Of a DNA stretch of 5,003 nucleotides, positions 1-4,763 are shown one piece after another (within the stretch, counting starts at the first letter, position 1; each line of letters opens with the position of its first letter). The notes beneath the pieces are model-generated. The model did no database searches. It saw only the letters and a list, made by a program, of their open reading frames with translations, and was not told the origin of the DNA. The stretch is from Thermococcus sp. (GTDB taxonomy: Archaea > Methanobacteriota_B > Thermococci > Thermococcales > Thermococcaceae): NCBI GenBank assembly GCA_027035445.1, contig JALVUT010000007.1, positions 1 to 5,003 on the forward strand, read 5' to 3'. The position numbers and the translations under genes are program-made.

Positions 1-316
1 TCGAGTATGGTGAAACTTTCAATCTCCATTTTCAGGAGATTTTCTTTGTTTCTTCAGTTAGTTCTACCATCAAAACTTTTTGTTTTACTACTTTCAATCT
101 CCATTTTCAGGAGATTTTCTTTGTTTCTCAGCGAACTATGACCACTTCGGAGTTTACGTGTGCACCTTTCAATCTCCATTTTCAGGAGATTTTCTTTGTT
201 TCTCAGCGAACTATGACCACTTCGGAGTTTACGTGTGCACCTTTCAATCTCCATTTTCAGGAGATTTTCTTTGTTTCTCGAATTGAGCTTGGAAGAATTT
301 ATCGAGTATGGTGAAA
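1..316 (-). repeat. Left-edge partial spacer duplicated as spacer 4
   Basis: The 15 bases at 1-15 before the first repeat are identical to the last 15 bases of spacer 4 (302-316, within 278-316). The simplest reading is that the left edge cuts through a second copy of the same 39-nt spacer. The rest of that copy lies outside the window, so identity over the first 24 bases is inferred. Confidence 0.85.
16..52 (-). repeat. CRISPR direct repeat, first of 66 identical copies (37 bp)
   Basis: On the plus strand the unit starts CTTTCAATCTCC and ends TTTCTTTGTTTC. The bases on either side vary between copies, which fixes the length at 37. Within it, arms AATCTCC (unit positions 6-12) and GGAGATT (20-26) form a perfect 7-bp inverted repeat around a 7-nt loop. 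Read on the minus strand, the order is GAAAC, an A-rich stretch, the hairpin, then GAAAG. Cas6-type cleavage 8 nt before the 3' end would leave AUUGAAAG as the crRNA 5' handle, the same tag known from Pyrococcus furiosus and Sulfolobus. The three pairs at the stem base fall inside that handle, as in the common cyanobacterial repeats that end GGGATTGAAAC. The repeat is open in several reading frames, so it creates spurious ORFs across the window. Confidence 0.97.
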
Positions 317-391
317 CTTTCAATCTCCATTTTCAGGAGATTTTCTTTGTTTCTCAGCGAACTATGACCACTTCGGAGTTTACGTGTGCAC
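128..391 (-). repeat. Spacer present three times (spacers 2, 3 and 5)
   Basis: The same 38-nt spacer occupies 128-165, 203-240 and 354-391. The first two copies are adjacent, separated by one repeat. The third follows after spacer 4. With the edge copy of spacer 4, the order from the left edge is D-A-B-B-D-B, where D is spacer 4 and B is this spacer. That order suggests more than one repeat-mediated recombination event. Confidence 0.97.
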
Positions 392-504
392 CTTTCAATC
401 TCCATTTTCAGGAGATTTTCTTTGTTTCTGAATGCGAGTATGCAAAACATCACGGTAAATGTTCAGACTTTCAATCTCCATTTTCAGGAGATTTTCTTTG
501 TTTC

Positions 505-783
505 TCTATGCACCATACAAACTATTTATACCCAAATTTTCTGAAAACTTTCAATCTCCATTTTCAGGAGATTTTCTTTGTTTCAATACTTCATGCCACT
601 TGCATGTGAAAAGATTAATGCACCTTTCAATCTCCATTTTCAGGAGATTTTCTTTGTTTCTTATGGCGGATATATTTGCAGAGCCGAAATTGGATGAAAA
701 AGGCTTTCAATCTCCATTTTCAGGAGATTTTCTTTGTTTCTCTATGCACCATACAAACTATTTATACCCAAATTTTCTGAAAA
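505..783 (-). repeat. Duplicated 43-nt spacer (spacers 7 and 10)
   Basis: The sequences at 505-547 and 741-783 are identical. Two unique spacers (8 and 9) lie between the copies, and neither neighbour is duplicated with them. A simple tandem block duplication would therefore need a later deletion to give this arrangement. Confidence 0.97.
525..554 (-). promoter_or_regulatory. Possible chance promoter from repeat plus spacer 7
   Basis: On the minus strand the repeat end supplies TTGAAA (549-554), and spacer 7 supplies TATAAA (525-530) 18 nt further on, followed by T. Both hexamers match 5 of 6 bases of the bacterial sigma-70 consensus. Transcription would run in the same direction as the inferred precursor crRNA. 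No activity is shown. Confidence 0.25.
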
Positions 784-790
784 CTTTCAA
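761..790 (-). promoter_or_regulatory. Possible chance promoter from repeat plus spacer 10
   Basis: Spacer 10 is a copy of spacer 7, so the same pair of hexamers recurs: TTGAAA at 785-790 and TATAAA at 761-766 on the minus strand, 18 nt apart. Confidence 0.25.
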
Positions 791-838
791 TCTCCATTTT
801 CAGGAGATTTTCTTTGTTTCGCAATAGAACAACTACAT

Positions 839-866
839 AATATACTTATGAATCTGAAGCTTTCAA
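839..866 (-). promoter_or_regulatory. Possible weak chance promoter from repeat plus spacer 11
   Basis: On the minus strand, TTGAAA at 861-866 is followed after 16 nt by TATATT (839-844) in spacer 11. It is weaker than the adjacent spacer 10 case because the spacing is shorter than the preferred 17 nt. Confidence 0.15.
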
Positions 867-970
867 TCTCCATTTTCAGGAGATTTTCTTTGTTTCCTAA
901 CGAAATCACGCTTAAAACCGGTTTAACGAAAGACTTTCAATCTCCATTTTCAGGAGATTTTCTTTGTTTC

Positions 971-1007
971 TTAGTTGACGAGTTTCAGGAAGTTCCCAAC
1001 GAGTTAA
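971..1007 (+). other. Spacer 13 with a UvrD-type helicase motif II reading
   Basis: The frame starting at 971 reads LVDEFQEVPNEL. Superfamily 1 helicases of the UvrD/PcrA/RecB group carry a Walker B motif of the form (L/V)-(V/I)-D-E-(F/Y)-Q-D. The match is close, with E in place of the usual second D. I infer that the protospacer may lie in a helicase gene of a virus or plasmid. The match is short and could be chance. Confidence 0.45.
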
Positions 1008-1044
1008 CTTTCAATCTCCATTTTCAGGAGATTTTCTTTGTTTC

Positions 1045-1988
1045 GGAGGAGTAAAACTACTTAATGCTGTGGTTGTAATTGATACTTTCAATCTCCATTT
1101 TCAGGAGATTTTCTTTGTTTCTAAAATTTTTCCTGCTTTTACGGAGATGGTATAAACTTTCAATCTCCATTTTCAGGAGATTTTCTTTGTTTCGTGGTAG
1201 ATATGGCAGATATAGAACTTGAAATAGTCTTTCAATCTCCATTTTCAGGAGATTTTCTTTGTTTCGGGCAATGAGGCAGCTTGCAAATGTTACTGTTGAT
1301 GCAACTTTCAATCTCCATTTTCAGGAGATTTTCTTTGTTTCTCAGCAATGTCATTTGCTTTCATGCTGTCCACTAAAGACATCTTTCAATCTCCATTTTC
1401 AGGAGATTTTCTTTGTTTCGTATGACAGTGTTACAGTAAAATGTGAGAGTTTTTGTCTTTCAATCTCCATTTTCAGGAGATTTTCTTTGTTTCACGCCAA
1501 CTATTGCGGTGCTTATCGGAGCTGGTAGAGTGTGGTCTTTCAATCTCCATTTTCAGGAGATTTTCTTTGTTTCTTTGGAGTCTGAAGGAAGACTTCACGG
1601 AGTCAGAGCTTTCAATCTCCATTTTCAGGAGATTTTCTTTGTTTCGTATTATCGATGCAACTACTGTCTGTGCAAGTCCTGGAAGTGGCACACTTTCAAT
1701 CTCCATTTTCAGGAGATTTTCTTTGTTTCTAAAATTTTTCCTGCTTTTACGGAGATGGTATAAACTTTCAATCTCCATTTTCAGGAGATTTTCTTTGTTT
1801 CCTTGAGAACGTATTCGGCAACAGCGTAACCAATACCGCTTTCAATCTCCATTTTCAGGAGATTTTCTTTGTTTCCAATAGATATATCCCGCAATTGCTG
1901 AAACAATTGTATGCCTTTCAATCTCCATTTTCAGGAGATTTTCTTTGTTTCTTTCACAGATAGATATGAATAAAGCTGAAGCAGTAGC
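1045..1988 (-). other. Spacers 14-26
   Basis: Spacer lengths in order are 40, 35, 35, 39, 41, 37, 43, 35, 47, 35, 37, 39 and 37 nt. Spacer 22 (1646-1692, 47 nt) is the longest in the window. Spacers 15 and 23 are identical. Plus-strand open readings include GGVKLLNAVVVID (14), VVDMADIELEIV (16), YDSVTVKCESFC (19), TPTIAVLIGAGRVW (20), LENVFGNSVTNT (24), NRYIPQLLKQLY (25) and SQIDMNKAEAVA (26). Spacer 15/23 reads KIFPAFTEMV followed by a stop in one frame, so its source could be a gene end. I recognise no specific family in this block. Confidence 0.9.
1122..1764 (-). repeat. Duplicated 35-nt spacer (spacers 15 and 23)
   Basis: The sequences at 1122-1156 and 1730-1764 are identical and eight units apart. 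Spacers 16-22 between them are unique in the window, so only the single spacer is shared. Confidence 0.97.
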
Positions 1989-2101
1989 CTTTCAATCTCC
2001 ATTTTCAGGAGATTTTCTTTGTTTCGCGAGATACGATTTGCCACATCCTGACATTGCACAGAGACTTTCAATCTCCATTTTCAGGAGATTTTCTTTGTTT
2101 C

Positions 2102-2687
2102 GTAATGTCAAGAGGACATATACGTCAGAATACTTTGAGAGGGAGCTTTCAATCTCCATTTTCAGGAGATTTTCTTTGTTTCCAGCCTGAGGATGGTGTA
2201 CAGACAGTGCTGGTAGAGTACTTTCAATCTCCATTTTCAGGAGATTTTCTTTGTTTCAGAGTGGACGACCATCCACGAGTGGACTTCAACAGAATAAACT
2301 TTCAATCTCCATTTTCAGGAGATTTTCTTTGTTTCCTAGATCAGGAGGTGAGGAAGATGGAAACAGAAAAAATAGTCTTTCAATCTCCATTTTCAGGAGA
2401 TTTTCTTTGTTTCAGAGTTAAAGAGAGAAATAAAGAGAGTGACGAGAGACTTCGAGCCTTTCAATCTCCATTTTCAGGAGATTTTCTTTGTTTCAGACTT
2501 CATGATAAAAGTTTTAAAGCATATTAGAAATCTTTCAATCTCCATTTTCAGGAGATTTTCTTTGTTTCGAAGGCAAAGAAGGCTGAAGTCTTTGAGGTCA
2601 AGGGATCTTTCAATCTCCATTTTCAGGAGATTTTCTTTGTTTCGTAATGTCAAGAGGACATATACGTCAGAATACTTTGAGAGGGAG
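2102..2687 (-). repeat. Duplicated 44-nt spacer (spacers 28 and 35)
   Basis: The sequences at 2102-2145 and 2644-2687 are identical and seven units apart, with unique spacers between. One plus-strand frame reads VMSRGHIRQNTLRG and another reads NVKRTYTSEYFERE. The first resembles the start of some phage tyrosine recombinases, but the alternative frame is equally open, so this is only a hint. Confidence 0.97.
2336..2376 (+). other. Spacer 31 derived from a gene start (Shine-Dalgarno plus ATG)
   Basis: AGGAGGTGA at 2343-2351 is an almost full-length Shine-Dalgarno sequence. An ATG lies at 2357-2359, 8 nt after the GGAGG core, and opens a frame reading METEKI. The spacer is 32/41 purine. This looks like a translation initiation region taken from the invader in sense orientation on the plus strand. 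It is not an active gene here, because the frame enters the repeat. Confidence 0.6.
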
Positions 2688-3409
2688 CTTTCAATCTCCA
2701 TTTTCAGGAGATTTTCTTTGTTTCACGACGACTTAGTGGACATACAATTCACAGACAAAACGACTTTCAATCTCCATTTTCAGGAGATTTTCTTTGTTTC
2801 GACGACGAGCTGATTTACGTTGAACGTCCAGCGTTAAGCTTTCAATCTCCATTTTCAGGAGATTTTCTTTGTTTCTTGTTTACTCGGCCGGGCAGTGGGT
2901 AGAGTACGTTGACTTTCAATCTCCATTTTCAGGAGATTTTCTTTGTTTCCATAGCACTGACGACATCGATACAGAAGACAATATAAATACCTTTCAATCT
3001 CCATTTTCAGGAGATTTTCTTTGTTTCGGTGTTTACGCAACCATTCGTTCTGCACAACAACCTAAACTTTCAATCTCCATTTTCAGGAGATTTTCTTTGT
3101 TTCTCTATAGGATCATTGTCTGGATCAATGTAGGTCCTTGGAACTTTCAATCTCCATTTTCAGGAGATTTTCTTTGTTTCGTGTACTTGCGAAAATGAGC
3201 CCTGCGGGGTATTTCTATGTCTTTCAATCTCCATTTTCAGGAGATTTTCTTTGTTTCACGTGCAAGAGAGAATAGATAAACTGAGAGCGAAAGCATTCTT
3301 TCAATCTCCATTTTCAGGAGATTTTCTTTGTTTCAAAATGTCGCACAAAGAGTTTAAAGCGTACAGTACAAACTTTCAATCTCCATTTTCAGGAGATTTT
3401 CTTTGTTTC

Positions 3410-3448
3410 TCTTATTTATGGGAGGTGAAAGAATATGTATGGGATGGT
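3410..3448 (+). other. Spacer 45 derived from a gene start (Shine-Dalgarno plus ATG)
   Basis: GGAGGTGA at 3421-3428 is followed by an ATG at 3435-3437, 9 nt after the GGAGG core, reading MYGM. With spacer 31 it is the second spacer showing a canonical bacterial translation start, again on the plus strand. I infer sense orientation relative to an invader gene. Confidence 0.55.
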
Positions 3449-3633
3449 CTTTCAATCTCCATTTTCAGGAGATTTTCTTTGTTTCGACCTTGACAACATC
3501 GAAATTAAGGTGATAGATGACTTTCAATCTCCATTTTCAGGAGATTTTCTTTGTTTCTCAATATCCCTATTGAATATCTCCGTAATGAAGTATGTACTTT
3601 CAATCTCCATTTTCAGGAGATTTTCTTTGTTTC

Positions 3634-3666
3634 CCACCCTAAGGTGGACCAGGTCCACGAAAAGGT
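3634..3666. other. Spacer 48: shortest spacer, two overlapping inverted repeats
   Basis: This 33-nt spacer contains a perfect 15-base palindrome, GTGGACC-A-GGTCCAC, at 3644-3658. It also holds an overlapping inverted repeat, CCACC-CTAA-GGTGG, at 3634-3647. Both use the central GGTGG, so only one can fold at a time. The source could be an operator or a structured site. The spacer also reads HPKVDQVHEKV, so a coding origin remains possible. Confidence 0.8.
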
Positions 3667-3855
3667 CTTTCAATCTCCATTTTCAGGAGATTTTCTTTGT
3701 TTCAAACAAGAGATAAACTTGAGATGTTTATAAACAATCCAAACTTTCAATCTCCATTTTCAGGAGATTTTCTTTGTTTCGAACGCTCTGGATACGTCGA
3801 AGTGTTCAGAAATATAGACTTTCAATCTCCATTTTCAGGAGATTTTCTTTGTTTC

Positions 3856-3895
3856 AATACTATTATCGATTGGAAAACTGGACAGTATGTGTTTA
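3856..3895 (+). other. Spacer 51 with a RecB/Cas4-type nuclease motif reading
   Basis: The frame starting at 3856 reads NTIIDWKTGQYVF. The core IIDWKTG (3862-3882) matches the D-x-K-(T) catalytic motif of PD-(D/E)XK nucleases of the RecB/AddB/Cas4 group, commonly written (I/V)-(I/V)-D-(Y/W/L)-K-T. I infer a viral or plasmid exonuclease or Cas4-like gene as a possible source. Thirteen residues cannot settle the family. Confidence 0.45.
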
Positions 3896-4237
3896 CTTTC
3901 AATCTCCATTTTCAGGAGATTTTCTTTGTTTCCAGAAGTTCAAGACGCACGGTGCAGTTATCGTCATAGCTCACTTTCAATCTCCATTTTCAGGAGATTT
4001 TCTTTGTTTCCCATACAGAACCACGAAAGTTATTCCTGCGACGTTTCCGACTTTCAATCTCCATTTTCAGGAGATTTTCTTTGTTTCCTAGACTTGTAAA
4101 ATACATAGCAAAAGAGTACAATGTCTTTCAATCTCCATTTTCAGGAGATTTTCTTTGTTTCTGAAGAGGACGGGGAGACTCTATGGGGCACCGGCTGAGC
4201 CTTTCAATCTCCATTTTCAGGAGATTTTCTTTGTTTC

Positions 4238-4281
4238 TCTCAATAACTAGTGCACATACCGTCTGTCCTTACTGCAAGTAT
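4238..4281 (+). other. Spacer 56 with a CPYC redox-motif reading
   Basis: The only plus-strand frame without a stop starts at 4240 and reads SITSAHTVCPYCKY, with CPYC at 4264-4275. CPYC preceded by a Ser/Thr-rich turn is the active-site form of glutaredoxins and related thioredoxin-fold proteins. A zinc ribbon is the main alternative. The source gene is inferred. Confidence 0.4.
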
Positions 4282-4318
4282 CTTTCAATCTCCATTTTCA
4301 GGAGATTTTCTTTGTTTC

Positions 4319-4573
4319 TAATTGGTCTTCCAGAAAACATAGCAACTATTCTCTTTCAATCTCCATTTTCAGGAGATTTTCTTTGTTTCAAAGAATGTTT
4401 GGGATTTAGAGAAACTGTCGGATATTAACTTTCAATCTCCATTTTCAGGAGATTTTCTTTGTTTCACAGCTGGGAGGAAGTGTACCGTTGGTCTATTTAC
4501 ATCTTTCAATCTCCATTTTCAGGAGATTTTCTTTGTTTCTAATTGGTCTTCCAGAAAACATAGCAACTATTCT
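4319..4573 (-). repeat. Duplicated 34-nt spacer (spacers 57 and 60)
   Basis: The sequences at 4319-4352 and 4540-4573 are identical and three units apart, with unique spacers 58 and 59 between. The spacing is the same as for the spacer 7/10 pair. Confidence 0.97.
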
Positions 4574-4610
4574 CTTTCAATCTCCATTTTCAGGAGATTT
4601 TCTTTGTTTC

Positions 4611-4648
4611 ACGGCATACGACATCTGCAACGGATGCGGCTACTTCAT
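4611..4648 (+). other. Spacer 61 with a zinc-knuckle-like CxxCG reading
   Basis: The frame starting at 4611 reads TAYDICNGCGYF. CNGCG at 4626-4640 is typical of one half of a zinc ribbon or knuckle. The protein family cannot be named from this fragment. Confidence 0.35.
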
Positions 4649-4763
4649 CTTTCAATCTCCATTTTCAGGAGATTTTCTTTGTTTCCCTAAAGAGTTCAGA
4701 AATGTCCACTTCATCTTCGGATGGTCCTTTCAATCTCCATTTTCAGGAGATTTTCTTTGTTTC

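Larger units (their letters stand above)
53..1007 (-). other. Spacers 1-13
   Basis: Spacer lengths in order are 38, 38, 38, 39, 38, 39, 43, 39, 43, 43, 39, 37 and 37 nt. Spacers 2, 3 and 5 are identical, spacers 7 and 10 are identical, and spacer 4 matches the partial spacer at the left edge. Plus-strand open readings include SANYDHFGVYVC (2/3/5), ELSLEEFIEYGE (4), ECEYAKHHGKCS (6, with two Cys and two His), MADIFAEPKLDEKG (9), AIEQLHNILMNLK (11) and LVDEFQEVPNEL (13). Spacer 1 is T-rich and gives no convincing peptide. These peptides describe possible protospacer content and are not genes here. Apart from the motif in spacer 13 I recognise no target. Confidence 0.9.
2026..2990 (-). other. 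Spacers 27-39, several strongly purine-rich on the plus strand
   Basis: Spacer lengths in order are 39, 44, 38, 41, 41, 44, 37, 38, 44, 39, 38, 37 and 41 nt. Spacers 28 and 35 are identical. Purines make up 32 of 41 bases in spacer 31, 34 of 44 in spacer 32 and 27 of 38 in spacer 34, as expected for the sense strand of lysine- and glutamate-rich genes. Plus-strand readings include ARYDLPHPDIAQR (27), QPEDGVQTVLVE (29), RVDDHPRVDFNRI (30), RVKERNKESDERLR (32), KAKKAEVFEVKG (34), DDLVDIQFTDKT (36), DDELIYVERPAL (37), VYSAGQWVEYV (38) and HSTDDIDTEDNIN (39). Spacer 31 carries a translation-start signal. Confidence 0.9.
3028..3973 (-). other. Spacers 40-52, all unique
   Basis: Spacer lengths in order are 39, 40, 40, 40, 38, 39, 35, 39, 33, 40, 38, 40 and 41 nt. 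No spacer here is repeated elsewhere in the window. Spacer 48 (33 nt) is the shortest and is palindromic. Plus-strand readings include GVYATIRSAQQPK (40), VLAKMSPAGYFYV (42), VQERIDKLRAKAF (43), KMSHKEFKAYST (44), DLDNIEIKVID (46), NIPIEYLRNEVC (47), TRDKLEMFINNP (49), ERSGYVEVFRNI (50), NTIIDWKTGQYVF (51) and QKFKTHGAVIVIA (52). Spacer 45 carries a translation-start signal, and spacer 51 has a nuclease-like motif. Confidence 0.9.

Noticed and set aside
16..52. Repeat hairpin as a terminator
   Set aside because: On the plus strand the stem is followed by TTTTCTTTGTTTC, which loosely resembles a T-tract. It recurs in every repeat, the stem is AT-rich at its base, and its role as a Cas6 substrate explains it better.
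661..1228. MADI shared by the readings of spacers 9 and 16
   Set aside because: Only a short stretch matches and the following residues differ, so it is probably coincidence.
1646..1692. Spacer 22 reading TVCASPGSGT as a possible Walker A motif
   Set aside because: The Lys that defines GxGK(S/T) is absent, and the other plus-strand frames are also open.
1494..2220. Shared 11-mer GCTGGTAGAGT in spacers 20 and 29
   Set aside because: The shared stretch falls in different reading frames and is about as long as expected by chance among this many spacers.
2054..2527. Longest open frame (157 codons, plus strand)
   Set aside because: Its translation is the repeat peptide FQSPFSGDFLCF recurring between unrelated short segments. 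It stays open only because the repeat has no stop in that frame and the spacers happen to keep phase.
54..4428. Other open frames of 60-124 codons on both strands
   Set aside because: All are built from repeat translations (FNLHFQEIFFVS, LSISIFRRFSLF, and NKENLLKMEIE on the minus strand) joined through spacers. They are not real proteins or tandem-repeat proteins.
3781..4726. Shared 10-mer GTTCAGAAAT in spacers 50 and 62
   Set aside because: A 10-base match among 65 spacers is expected by chance, and the flanks do not align.
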